Shown piece by piece: positions 8,818 through 17,460 of a DNA stretch of 64,000 nt. A model generated the notes under the pieces. It did no database searches and was not told the DNA's origin. It saw only the letters and a program-made list of their open reading frames with translations. Position 1 is the first letter of the stretch. Each line of letters opens with the position of its first letter. Source of the DNA: Streptomyces sp. SW4 (lineage in GTDB: Bacteria > Actinomycetota > Actinomycetes > Streptomycetales > Streptomycetaceae); the NCBI GenBank assembly GCA_003248315.1, contig QKWM01000004.1:2046001-2110000 (forward strand), given 5' to 3'. A program made the position numbers and the translations under genes.

Positions 8818-10458
8818 TCACGCGGTCCCCTCCGGCACGGCCGACAGCAGGCTGTGGACGACCGGGCCGGCCGAACCGCCGCCGGTGACGCCCTCCTCGA
8901 CGACGACGGCCACCGCCACGCCGTCCCGGTGGGCGACCATCCAGCCGTTGTTGTCCTGGTCCTCGGAGACCTCGGCGGTACCGGTCTTGGCGCCGACCTC
9001 GCCGGGCAGGTCCGCGAGGACGCTCGCGGTGCCGTCGGTGACGGTCTCCCGCATCAGCGCCCGCAACTGCGCGACGACCTCGCGCGGGAGCGGCTCGGTC
9101 CGGGTCCCGTCCTCGTTCCCGGCGGTGAGCGACGGCTGGTGGAAGCGGCCGGAGACCGCGGTGGCCGTCACCGACGCCATGATCAGCGGGTTGGCCTGCA
9201 CCCGGCCCTGCCCGATCATGGACGCCGCCTTCTCCGTCTCGTCCTTGGGCACGGGGACGGAGCCGTCGTACGACGGCACCCCGATGTGCCACTCCTGGCC
9301 CACCCCGAAGTAGGTCCGGGCCACCTCGCCCAGCTCCCCGTCGCCGAGCCTGTCGCGCAGGCTGATGAAGGCGGTGTTGCAGGACTCGGTGAAGTCCTTG
9401 GCGAACGTCGCCCCCGGGAACTGCGACAGCTCCACGTTCTGGAACCGCTTGCCGACCGTCAGGTACTTCGGGCAGTCCACCACGTCGTCCGGCTTCACCG
9501 CGCCCTTCATCAGCAGCGCGCTGCTCGTGACGAGCTTCCAGGTGGAGCCGGGCGCGTAGGTGCCGGAGACCGCCCGGTTGAAGCCGGACGCCGGGGAGTT
9601 GCCGACGGCGAGGATCTGCCCGTCGTCGATGCGCAGGGCGACCAGCGCCGCGTTCTTGCCGCCGGCCCGCTCCAGCGCCTTCTCCGCCGCCGCCTGCCAG
9701 GTCGCGTCCAGCGTGGTGCGGACCGGGCCCTCCTGCGCCCCCTTCGGCCGCTCGCCGAACCGGGCCTCCGTGCGCTCGACCTCGCCCGTCGCCCGGTCCA
9801 CCAGCTCGACGGCGCCCCGCGGCCCGCCGCCCGCCGGCCCGAGCCGGGCCAGCACCGGCGTCAGCGACGGGTACGCGGCGGCGGTGAGCTTCTCGCCGTC
9901 GCGGTCGGTGGCCTCCGGGGGCGCGGTCTCCTCCCGCCGCAGCCGGAACTTCTCCGTCCCGCTCAGCCGGGGGTGCACCAGCGACAGCCGCCAGTCCACC
10001 TTCCAGGAGCCGTCGCCCTGCTCCCGCAGCGGCAGCTTCGCCTCGTACGTCCACGTCCCCAGGCCCTCCACGGGCATCCGGGCGGTGTAGGGCACGGTGA
10101 GCGTGCCGTCCTCGGCCTCCTCGACGGCGTCCCGGGGCCCCGCGGTCAGCCGGGGCCGGGTGATGTCGAGGCCGGCGGTGAAACTCTGGAGCACCTGCTG
10201 CGCCCGGTCGGGTCTGGTCGTGCGTGCGGCCGCGCCCGGCAGCCGGCCCGCCGCCCAGTCCGCGAGGAAGCCGTCGGCCTGCTCCAGGGCGGCCGGGTCG
10301 GGGCCCTCGTCGCGGGCGAACGGCCCGACCCCGGCGGCCCAGGACCCGCCGGCGGCCACCGCGAGGGCGACGGCCGCGGCGATGCCGGCCCGCACGGCGG
10401 TACGGGACCGGCGGCGGGCGGGGGCGGTGGGGTTGCTGTCGTACGCGGGGTCGTACAC
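8818..10458 (-). CDS. Penicillin-binding transpeptidase with MecA-like N-terminal domain
   Basis: 546 residues from the GTG at 10458, which has AGGAG 7 nt upstream. One membrane anchor (about 20-43) precedes a NTF2-like MecA_N domain (about 55-170), then the penicillin-binding transpeptidase domain with all three motifs: STWK (305-308), SCN (359-361) and KTG (491-493). It would cross-link peptidoglycan outside the cell, or act as a low-affinity PBP. No frameshift is seen. The 5' leader carries a striking 7-bp tandem repeat ending about 15 nt upstream of the start. Confidence 0.93.
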   Translation of the reverse strand: MYDPAYDSNPTAPARRRSRTAVRAGIAAAVALAVAAGGSWAAGVGPFARDEGPDPAALEQADGFLADWAAGRLPGAAARTTRPDRAQQVLQSFTAGLDITRPRLTAGPRDAVEEAEDGTLTVPYTARMPVEGLGTWTYEAKLPLREQGDGSWKVDWRLSLVHPRLSGTEKFRLRREETAPPEATDRDGEKLTAAAYPSLTPVLARLGPAGGGPRGAVELVDRATGEVERTEARFGERPKGAQEGPVRTTLDATWQAAAEKALERAGGKNAALVALRIDDGQILAVGNSPASGFNRAVSGTYAPGSTWKLVTSSALLMKGAVKPDDVVDCPKYLTVGKRFQNVELSQFPGATFAKDFTESCNTAFISLRDRLGDGELGEVARTYFGVGQEWHIGVPSYDGSVPVPKDETEKAASMIGQGRVQANPLIMASVTATAVSGRFHQPSLTAGNEDGTRTEPLPREVVAQLRALMRETVTDGTASVLADLPGEVGAKTGTAEVSEDQDNNGWMVAHRDGVAVAVVVEEGVTGGGSAGPVVHSLLSAVPEGTA

Positions 10459-10472
10459 GGGAAGGCTCCTTC

Positions 10473-10528
10473 GTCGTCTGTCGTCTGTCGGCTGTCGGCT
10501 GTCGGCTGTCGGCTGTCGGCTGTCGGCT
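10473..10528. repeat. 7-bp tandem repeat (8 units) in the leader of the PBP gene
   Basis: Eight units on the plus strand: two of GTCGTCT followed by six perfect GTCGGCT. The array lies 15 nt upstream of the PBP start codon, adjacent to its AGGAG. A 7-nt unit is not a multiple of 3, so copy number changes would alter leader length and any upstream reading frame. Confidence 0.9.
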
Positions 10529-10637
10529 ACGGAGTGTCGGCGGCGGCGCCGGGCGTGCGGGGGCCTGCGGCGTACCGGGCGGGGCCTGCGGCGTGCCGGG
10601 CGGGGAACGTCGGTGACCGGATCCGGTCGGGCGGGCG

Positions 10638-11609
10638 TCAGCGGCCGGGGGCGCGGGTGAAGAAGTCGAGGATCGTGCGGGTGGCGTCCAGCGCCCTGCT
10701 GGTCGGCCCGAAGCCCTTCGGCGGGGTGAGCGAGGACCCCGGCCAGGTGTGGCCGGCGTCGTGCACGACGAGCAGCCGGACCTCGCCCCCGCCGTCCGGC
10801 AGCCGCCACACGGTCCGGTCGTACCCCCGCTCCGCGCGGGTGACCGGCTCGCCGGCCCCGCCCGCCCGCGCGAAGGCCTCGGCGCTCTCCCGCGCCGACC
10901 GGGTCGGTGTGATCGGCTCCCCCGGGCCGGACGGCGGGGACGGCCATCCGCCGAGCGGGCGCACGGGGTCGTCCTCGCCGTAGACGACCATGACCGGCAC
11001 CCGGCCGGTCGGTTCGACGGCGGCGGACCCGGACGGCAGCTGCCCGGAGACCGAGGCCGCGCCCGCCAGCAGACCGGGACGGTCGGCGGCCGCCCGCAGC
11101 GCCATCGAACCGCCGTTGGAGAACCCGACGGCGTACACCCGCCCGGGATCGGCCCGCTCGGTGCGGACCAGATGCTCGACCAGCGCCTCGGTGAAGCGCA
11201 CGTCGGCGTCCGGGTCGGGCCGCTCCCGGGTCGGCCGCGTCCCCGCGCCCCACCCCTCGCGCAGGCCCTCGGGAAAGGCGATCAGCATGCCGCGCGCCCG
11301 GGCGTCGGCCGTCAGCCGGCTCTGCTCGCGCAGCTCCTCCGCGGAGGACCCCCGGCCGTGGAAGGCGACGATCAGCGGCGGACGGCCGCCGGAGGCCGCG
11401 GAAGCGGCCGGCCGGTGCAGCAGGTAGGTGCGGGTACGGCCGTCCACCCGCAGCCGCTCACGGCTGTCCGGGGCGGCACTCGCCGTACGGGCCTGGGAGG
11501 GAGCGGGGTCCTGCCGTGCGGAATCGGCGGACGAGCCGCAGCCGGCCAGCAGCAGGGCGAGCGCCGCGGCGAGGGCGCCGGCGGCCCGGGAGGTCTGTGG
11601 GAGGCGCAT
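10638..11609 (-). CDS. Secreted PHB depolymerase/feruloyl esterase-like lipoprotein (LpqC type)
   Basis: 323 residues. The lipoprotein signal ends in the lipobox LLAGC (cysteine near residue 24). The alpha/beta hydrolase shows the oxyanion segment VAFHGRGSSAEEL, the nucleophile elbow GFSNGGSM, an Asp-containing VVYGEDDPV and the C-terminal catalytic His in DAGHTWPG. This matches polyhydroxybutyrate depolymerase-family esterases, which act on polyesters or feruloyl esters; the actual substrate is unknown. It is divergent from a LysR regulator whose dyad lies in the shared 85-nt gap, so joint control is likely. Confidence 0.88.
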   Translation of the reverse strand: MRLPQTSRAAGALAAALALLLAGCGSSADSARQDPAPSQARTASAAPDSRERLRVDGRTRTYLLHRPAASAASGGRPPLIVAFHGRGSSAEELREQSRLTADARARGMLIAFPEGLREGWGAGTRPTRERPDPDADVRFTEALVEHLVRTERADPGRVYAVGFSNGGSMALRAAADRPGLLAGAASVSGQLPSGSAAVEPTGRVPVMVVYGEDDPVRPLGGWPSPPSGPGEPITPTRSARESAEAFARAGGAGEPVTRAERGYDRTVWRLPDGGGEVRLLVVHDAGHTWPGSSLTPPKGFGPTSRALDATRTILDFFTRAPGR

Positions 11610-11652
11610 GCACCGAGGACAGCAACGCCACCGCCTCCGTGTCCAAGATGGC

Positions 11653-11686
11653 TATCGGTCTGGGACCGATACGAACCCGATATGAT
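11653..11686 (+). promoter_or_regulatory. LysR operator dyad and promoter
   Basis: TATCGGTC-TGG-GACCGATA (11653-11671) is a perfect 8-bp inverted repeat and is followed by a strong -10 hexamer TATGAT (11681-11686) 8 nt before the LysR GTG. The dyad covers the expected -35 region, which fits autoregulation, and it also lies 44-62 nt from the divergent esterase start. Confidence 0.7.
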
Positions 11687-11694
11687 TACTGGTC

Positions 11695-12662
11695 GTGGAC
11701 CTGGTGCGGCACCTGGAGTGCTTCGTGGCTGTTGCAGAAGAGTCACACTTCGGCCGTGCCGCCGCCCGGCTCGGCATGGCCCAGCCTCCCCTGTCGCAGC
11801 GCATCAAGCGGCTCGAACGGGAGCTGGGGGTCCGCCTCTTCGAGCGCACCAGCCGCCAGGTGACCATCACCGAGGCGGGCACCCTGCTGCTGGCCGAGGC
11901 CCGGGAGCTGCTCGCCCGCTCCGAGTCGTTCCTCGCCACGGCCCGCCGCATCCGCGACGGTGAGTCCGGGCTGCTGCGCGCCGCGCTGACCCCCGACGTC
12001 TCCGGGGAGACCGTCGCCGTGCTGCTCGCGGGCTTCCGGGAGCGCCACGCCGGTCTCCGCCTGGAGCTGCACGAACTGTCCACCGCCGAGCAGCTCGCCG
12101 CCTTCGCCGCGCACGAACTGGACGTCGGCCTGATCCACCACCCCTGCGACGTGACCGGACTGGAACTGGGCCCGGTCCTCCGCCGCGAACTGGGCGTGCT
12201 GCTGCCGCGCTCGGCCCGCGCGGCCGGCCTGGACGAGGTCCCGCTCGCCTCCCTCACCGGCTACGACCTGATCCTCTTCCCGCGCACCGGCGCCCCCGCG
12301 GTCTACGACGACCTGCTCACCACCTGCGCCCGGCACGGCTACACCCCGGCCGCCGTACGGCACGCGCAGGGCGCCAGCCTCGTCCGGGCCTGGTGCTGTC
12401 CGCGGGCGCGGTGGCCCTCGCACCCCGCGACACCCACCTCGCGGTCACCGGCGACGGCAACCCGGACCTGAGCTGGCGTCCGCTCGCCGGTGCGCCGCTG
12501 GCCTGGCGGCACTCCGTGGCCTGGCCGAAGGGCCGCGGCGACGCGGCCGTCGGCGCCTTCACGGACGCGGCCACGCACGCTCTGCGCACCACGGCCGGCG
12601 CGACCGCCGAAACCCCGTCGCGTCCCCTGCACCTGCGTCCGGCATCGGAGTTCTGGCTGTGA
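11695..12662 (+). CDS. LysR family transcriptional regulator (frameshifted)
   Basis: About 322 residues. The winged helix-turn-helix is at the N terminus (LECFVAVAEESHFGRAAARL, then QPPLSQRIKRLERELGVRLF), followed by the two-lobed co-inducer domain (DVGLIHHP; VPLASLTGYDLILFPR). One base is missing at 12389-12390; restoring it joins to a reading through LSAGAVALAPRD and HLRPASEFWL. The start is GTG, almost leaderless behind TATGAT. Its stop overlaps the GTG of the beta-lactamase-like gene (GTGA), so the two are translationally coupled. Confidence 0.88.
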
Positions 12663-13548
12663 CCGGCACCCGGGCGGCCGACGTCCGCGGCCGGATCGAC
12701 GCGGCCTTCGCCGAGGCGGGGGTCAGCGGCCTGCTGCACGCCGTGGACATCGACTCCGGCGCGCAGATCGACGCCGGCGCCGACCAGCCGGTGTGCACGG
12801 CCAGCGTCCACAAGCTGTGCGTGCTCGTCACGCTGCACGAGCGGGCGGCGGCCGGCGAGCTGGACCTGACCGAGCAGGTGGAGTGCCCGCCGGCCGGCGA
12901 GCGCACGCCCGGCCCGACCGGTCTGGCCGCCATGCTCGACCCGGTCCGTCTGTCGCTGCGCGACGCCGCGTTCCTGATGATGTCCGTCAGCGACAACACC
13001 GCCGCCGACCTGCTGCTGCGCCGGGTCGGCCTGGATGCCGTCAACCGCACCGCGGACCGCCTCGGCCTGACCCGGACGCGCGCCGTCCACGGCTTCGCCG
13101 AGATGCTGGCCACGATGCGGGAGGACGCCGGCCCGCGCGGCGCCCGGGCCCTGACCGACCCGCACGTCATCGCCCGGCTGCGCGCCCTGGACCCGTCCCG
13201 CACCAACCGCAGCACCCCCGGGACATGACCCGCCTGCTCGGCGCCGTCTGGCGGGACGAGGCCTGCCCCGCTCCGTACGGGGCGGCCGTCCGCCGCATCC
13301 TGGGGCTCCAGGTGTGGCCGCACCGGCTGGCCTCCGGCTTCCCCTTCGACGACGTGCACGTGGCCGGCAAGACCGGCAGCCTGCCCACCCTGCGCAACGA
13401 GGTCGGCGTCGTCGAGTACCCCGACGGCGGGCGCTACGCCGTGGCCGTCTTCACCCGGACCGCCAACCCGGCCGCCACGCTGCCGGCGGCCGACGCGGTG
13501 ATCGGCACGGCGGCCCGGATCGCGGTGGACGCGCTGCGGGCCCCGTAG
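12659..13548 (+). CDS. Class A beta-lactamase-like serine hydrolase without visible signal peptide (frameshifted)
   Basis: About 296 residues. It carries S-x-x-K as SVHK (49-52), SDN (111-113) and KTG (AGKTGSLPT), the active-site set of class A beta-lactamases and related DD-peptidases. No clear omega-loop ExxLN is visible, and the first 20 residues are charged rather than a signal peptide, so it may be cytoplasmic or not a true beta-lactamase. One base is lost in the C run 13215-13219. It is coupled to the LysR gene by GTGA overlap; LysR/bla pairs are known in Streptomyces. The last codons and stop lie inside a 26-bp tandem repeat. Confidence 0.82.
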
Positions 13549-13610
13549 CGGGAGCGCCGCTGCGGGCCCCGTAGCGGGAGCGCCGCTGCGGGCCCCGTAG
13601 CGGGAGGGCC
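13533..13610. repeat. 26-bp tandem repeat x3 containing a stop codon
   Basis: Three consecutive 26-bp units (13533-13558, 13559-13584, 13585-13610), the third with one mismatch. The first unit contains the last codons and TAG of the beta-lactamase-like gene, so the gene end is copied twice downstream. Core GCCCCGTAGCGGGAG. Confidence 0.92.
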
Positions 13611-13634
13611 CCGGAGGCCGCCCGGGTGCGGGGG

Positions 13635-15245
13635 TCAGCCGTCGTTGTCCCGCCAGCGGCCGCCGCTCGGCGCGGAGTCGAAGCGGGTGGCGGCGGAGGC
13701 GTTGCCGCTGAAGTCGTTGCCGCAGACCCGTCCGCCGGTCCAGTGGGCGCGGCCGGTGATCCACAGGGCGTGCGACTGGGTGCGGGGCCGCCCGTCGTCC
13801 CAGACGCGGTTGCCGTGCAGGTAGGGATGGGTCAGGTCGGCGTCGGCGGTGATCCCGGCCCGCGCGGCGGGGGCGTCCGGGAGCCGGTAGGCGGAGCCGG
13901 GACCGGGGGTGCCGTCCGGCCAGGCGGTGCGGGCGCCGGGGCGCCGGGGGGCCAGGCGCAGTTCGGTGGCCGTGTTGCCGACGACGACGGCGGTCCGGTC
14001 CCGACGGTCAGCTCCTTGCCGTGGTGCCCGTCCGGCGTCCAGTCGGCGGTGTCGTCGGTCAGCGTCAGGGCCGTGCAGCGCACGCCGTCGCCGCCTCCCC
14101 GGGCGGCCGGTGCCGTGCGGCGGCCGTTGCCGTGGATCCGGTTGCCGACGAGCGCCGCCTCGTGCAGGGGGGCGTCGACGCGGACGCCGTCGAGGGCGTT
14201 GTGCCGGATGTCGTTGGACTCCAGGACGATGTCGGTGGCCGGCTCCTGGTCGCCGCCGGCGAGGTTGTGCTGCCAGTAGCCGTAGCGGCCGTTGTTGCTG
14301 ATGCGGTTGCCGCGGAAGGCGTACGGGCCCGGCGTGTTGCCGAGCCCCACCCCGTCGAGGACGTTGCCGTCGATGACGCAGCCGGTGACGATGCCGCCGC
14401 GCCCGCCGACGCTGGTGGTGCCCTGCGACGACACGTCGAACCCGGCCTGGTGGTTGCCGACCATGGTGCAGCCGGTGACGAGGAGGCCGTCGGCGCCCCA
14501 GTCGGAGATGCCGAAGCGGTTGTCCTCGGCGTGGCAGGCGGTGATCCGGATGCCGCGCGGCGGCGTCCACTCCTCCTGCTGGAGTTCGAGGAAGATGCCG
14601 TTGGTCCCGTTGCCGACGGCGGTGCAGTCGGTCACCGCCAGCCGCTCCACCGGTCCCCATCCGCCGACGCCGATCCCGATGCCGGCCCCGCCCATGTCCT
14701 CCCGGGGTCCTGCCGCCCGCACCGCTCGGCGTGGACCCCTCGACGACGGTGTCCTGGAGGAAGTCGCAGCCGAAGCCGGTGGCGGCGGTGTCGTGGATGT
14801 AGAGGTCGCTGAACCGCCCGCGCAGCACGTACTGCATCCCGAGCCCCTTGGCCAGGACGTCGTACTCGGGCGTCCGCACGCCCGACCCGTCGATCTCGAA
14901 GTGGGCGAAGGTGACGTCGGCGATGTGGTCGTCGGGGCCGGCGCCGTGCTGGGCGGTGGTGAACCAGGCCAGCGGCACGGGCTGCTCGGGCGCCCCCGGG
15001 TTGGACAGCGCGAAGCAGGTCGCCCCCCGCCCGGCGCCGATCAGCGAGACGCCGCTGCGCCAGAGCACGGGCCGGTCCCGGACGACGTACCGCCCGGGAG
15101 GGACCCGGACGATCCTGGGCCGCCCGTCGCGGGCGGTCTGCTCCCCCAGGTCGTCCACCAGCTTCTGCAAGGCCGGCTGGTCGTTGGTGACACCGTCCCC
15201 GACCAGGCCGTGCTCCCGGGCGTCGACCGTCGACGGCAGAGTCAT
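13635..15245 (-). CDS. Right-handed parallel beta-helix (pectate-lyase-like) protein (frameshifted)
   Basis: About 537 residues from the ATG at 15245 (GGAG 8-9 nt upstream). The start has the pectate-lyase superfamily pattern (VDAREHGLVGDGVTNDQPAL, then VPPGRYVVRDRPVLWRSGVS), followed by many short turns such as NGIFLELQQEEW, NRFGISDWGADGLLVTGC and NRISNNGRYGYWQ, typical of a beta-helix. Three bases appear to be missing: two around 14700-14755 and one in the C run 14000-14002. No signal peptide is visible. It could be a polysaccharide lyase/hydrolase or a phage-tail-like structural fold; the substrate is unknown. Confidence 0.75.
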   Translation of the reverse strand: MTLPSTVDAREHGLVGDGVTNDQPALQKLVDDLGEQTARDGRPRIVRVPPGRYVVRDRPVLWRSGVSLIGAGRGATCFALSNPGAPEQPVPLAWFTTAQHGAGPDDHIADVTFAHFEIDGSGVRTPEYDVLAKGLGMQYVLRGRFSDLYIHDTAATGFGCDFLQDTVVEGSTPSGAGGRTPGGHGRGRHRDRRRRMGTGGAAGGDRLHRRRQRDQRHLPRTPAGGVDAAARHPDHRLPRRGQPLRHLRLGRRRPPRHRLHHGRQPPGRVRRVVAGHHQRRRARRHRHRLRHRRQRPRRGGARQHAGPVRLPRQPHQQQRPLRLLAAQPRRRRPGAGHRHRPGVQRHPAQRPRRRPRRRPPARGGARRQPDPRQRPPHGTGRPGRRRRRALHGPDADRRHRRLDAGRAPRQGADRRDRTAVVVGNTATELRLAPRRPGARTAWPDGTPGPGSAYRLPDAPAARAGITADADLTHPYLHGNRVWDDGRPRTQSHALWITGRAHWTGGRVCGNDFSGNASAATRFDSAPSGGRWRDNDG

Positions 15246-15421
15246 GGGGGGCTCCTTCCGGTGACCGTGCCCTCGCGGGGGCCGAGTACCAGAGCGCGAC
15301 GGGCTCAATCGGGGAGCCGGTGCGATCCCCCTCCGCCGCCGGCCGGAGCACCCTCCGACCGGGCGGGAAGCGCATATACGGGCAATCCGGATTCTTCATC
15401 GCATTCCCGTGCCGACGGGGC

Positions 15422-15427
15422 GATAAT
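15422..15427 (+). promoter_or_regulatory. -10 element of a leaderless transcript
   Basis: GATAAT is separated from the ATG at 15434 by exactly 6 nt, placing transcription start at the start codon. There is no Shine-Dalgarno sequence before this gene. Confidence 0.45.
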
Positions 15428-15433
15428 CGGACC

Positions 15434-15808
15434 ATGAGTACGGCAATGCTTGTACCGCTGGCCGTCTCGGCGGACCACGCGCTCTACATGACCCTGGCCT
15501 TCATCGGCGGGCTGGTGATCGCCGGCGCGCTGGTCTGGGCCGTACGCGTCGGCATGCGCGTCATGGACCGGGAGTCGCCCCGGCCCAGCGCGGACGAACA
15601 GCCGCACCTCCCCGCCACCGGCCCGGTCCACGAGGAGCGGGAGGTGCGCGAGCCGGACGAGATCCCGCTGGCGGCGGACGGGCGCACCCGGCTCATGCCG
15701 TACGAGCTGCACCATGCGTCCACCCGGCGCGGCAGGGACCAGAACCGCCGCCGCTGGCTGCCCGGGTCGAGCGGCTCGTTCGGAGGCGGCGGGCCGGGCC
15801 ACGTCTGA
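15434..15808 (+). CDS. Small membrane protein, DUF6479-like
   Basis: 124 residues. One N-terminal membrane helix (YMTLAFIGGLVIAGALVWAV) is followed by a charged cytoplasmic tail rich in Pro, Glu and Arg and a Gly-rich end. The layout, with a proline/acid stretch like REPDEIPLAADGRTRLMPYEL after one helix, resembles the Streptomyces DUF6479 family. Function is unknown. It appears to be leaderless, and it is divergent from the beta-helix gene. Confidence 0.7.
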   Translation: MSTAMLVPLAVSADHALYMTLAFIGGLVIAGALVWAVRVGMRVMDRESPRPSADEQPHLPATGPVHEEREVREPDEIPLAADGRTRLMPYELHHASTRRGRDQNRRRWLPGSSGSFGGGGPGHV

Positions 15809-15953
15809 CCGGCAGCGCGAGGGATTCCGTCGCCTACCGACTCAGAATCAACTGATTTCGCGGAGATCTGGCCAGCAGTCAGCGATTTCGGTAGCGTGCG
15901 GGCGGACCGAGATCTCGTCCTCCGGACCTCCTCCGACGGATGGAAGACGCCGC

Positions 15954-16654
15954 GTGCCCCAGAACCCGCCGCACAGCCCGCTGCCGCCCGTACTCCCCGT
16001 CACCGACCGCACCCGGCACCGCCGCCTGCGCGAGCAGGGCAGCACCGACCGCGCGGTCCTCGACGCCGTCCTCGGGGCCGGCTTCGTCTGCCACCTCGGC
16101 GTCCTCGTCGACGGGCACCCGATGGTCGTCCCGACGGTGTACGGCTCCGACGGCCGGCAGCTGTACGTCCACGGCTCGGTCGCCGGCCGCAGCCTCGTCG
16201 CCGCCCCGCAGACCGGCGTGTGCGTCACGGTCACCCACGTCGACGGCCTGGTCCTCGCCCGGTCCGTGTTCGAGCACGGGGTGAACTACCGCAGCGCGAT
16301 GATCCACGGCACACCCCGGCTGGTCACCGACCCCGAGGAGAAACTGGCCGGCCTGCGCTGCCTGACCGAGCAGGCCGCCCCGGGCCAGTGGGACTACGCC
16401 CGCCGGCCCAGCCGCAGGGAACTGGCGGCCACCGCGCTCCTGGCGCTGTCCCTCGAGGAGGCCTCGGTGAAGATCCGCACCGGCGCCCGGACGACGGCGA
16501 CGGCCCGGACGCCGCCCTCGGCCTCTGGGCCGGTGTCCTGCCCCTGGTGACCACGTTCGGTGAGCCCGAACCCGACCCCGCGCTCCCGCCGGGCATCCCG
16601 GCCCCGGCCCACATCGCCGCCCGCGGCGGCACCCGGTCCGGACAGCCGTCGTAG
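15954..16654 (+). CDS. Pyridoxamine 5'-phosphate oxidase-family flavin protein (frameshifted)
   Basis: About 233 residues from a GTG at 15954 (GGAAG 7 nt upstream). The split-barrel fold is visible in FVCHLGVLVDGHPMVVPTVY, LYVHGSVAGRS, GVCVTVTHVDGLVLARSVFE and HGVNYRSAMIHG, as in FMN- or F420-binding PNPOx-like proteins of about this length. One base is lost in the CCC at 16486-16488. The reaction is unknown. Its final codons and TAG sit inside a 23/24-bp tandem repeat that continues 130 bp downstream. Confidence 0.85.
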
Positions 16655-16785
16655 CGCCGGGCCGCACAGCCGTCGTAGCGCCGGGCCGGAGGTCGTCGTA
16701 GCGCCGGGCCGGAGGTCGTCGTAGCGCCCGGCCGGACAGCCGTCGTAGCGCCCGGCCGCAGGTCGTCGTAGCGTCCGGCCGCCGC
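16641..16785. repeat. 23/24-bp tandem repeat x6 containing a stop codon
   Basis: Six units marked by GTCGTAGCG at 16648, 16672, 16695, 16718, 16742 and 16765, spaced 23-24 bp. The first unit includes the TAG of the PNPOx-family gene. It is an independent example of the pattern at 13533-13610. Confidence 0.92.
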
Positions 16786-16908
16786 GGCGAGGGGCGGCAC
16801 GGCCGGCCGCCGGGCCGTGCGCGGCCGCCCGGTCGGCGAGCGCCGCGTGCGCCGCGGCCGCCGCCGGTCTTCACTGGGACCGAACCCACCCAGGCCCCTG
16901 GAGGCGAC

Positions 16909-17447
16909 ATGGCCGATCGGCGCCCGCGCCGGGCGACAGGCGCCGCGGTCCGGCGGACGGCCGCCCTGACGGCCGTCCCGCAGCCGTCCTCATGGCCGTG
17001 CTGACCGGCTGCTCCGACGGCGACGACCGGCCACCGCCCACGCCCGCTCAGAGCGCCGCCGGCGCCGCCAGCCGGGCCGCGTCGGCCGCGTCGTCGCTGG
17101 CCTCCGAGGGATCGGAGGTGCTGGCCTCGGCGACCGCGGAGGCCGGACGGTGGCTGGAGGAGATCACCGAGGGCGTCGACGTCCGCGACGACGTCACCCT
17201 CGGAAAGGTGCGGACCGGCGGCGACGGGCGGGCCACCGTGGAGGTCGGCGCCCGCAACACCACCGGCTCCGCCCGGTCGTTCGCCGTCCAGGTGGACTTC
17301 ACCGACCGGGACGGCAACCTGCTCGACACGGTCGTCGTCATGGTCGACGACGTCCCGCCCGGCGAGACCGGGCGGGCGACCGCCCGCAGCACGCACGACC
17401 TCGCCGGCGACGTCCGCGCGAGGACCGCACGGGCGGTGCGCTACTGA
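16909..17447 (+). CDS. FxLYD-like lipoprotein (frameshifted in the signal peptide)
   Basis: About 179 residues. GGAGG precedes the ATG at 16909. With one base restored in the CCC at 16977-16979 the N terminus is a twin-arginine-rich, hydrophobic signal ending in the lipobox VLTGC. A short Ala-rich helical linker follows, then a beta domain (LGKVRTGGDGRATVEVGARN; FAVQVDFTDRDGNLLDTVVV) like FxLYD domains of actinomycete lipoproteins. Probably anchored outside the membrane; role unknown. Confidence 0.72.
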
Positions 17448-17460
17448 CCACCGGCGCCGG

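Noticed and set aside
8818..11253. An 811-codon open frame covering the penicillin-binding protein and beyond
   Set aside because: The N-terminal 265 codons are antisense-frame sequence and the 7-bp repeat; the GTG at 10458 with AGGAG and a membrane anchor is the real start.
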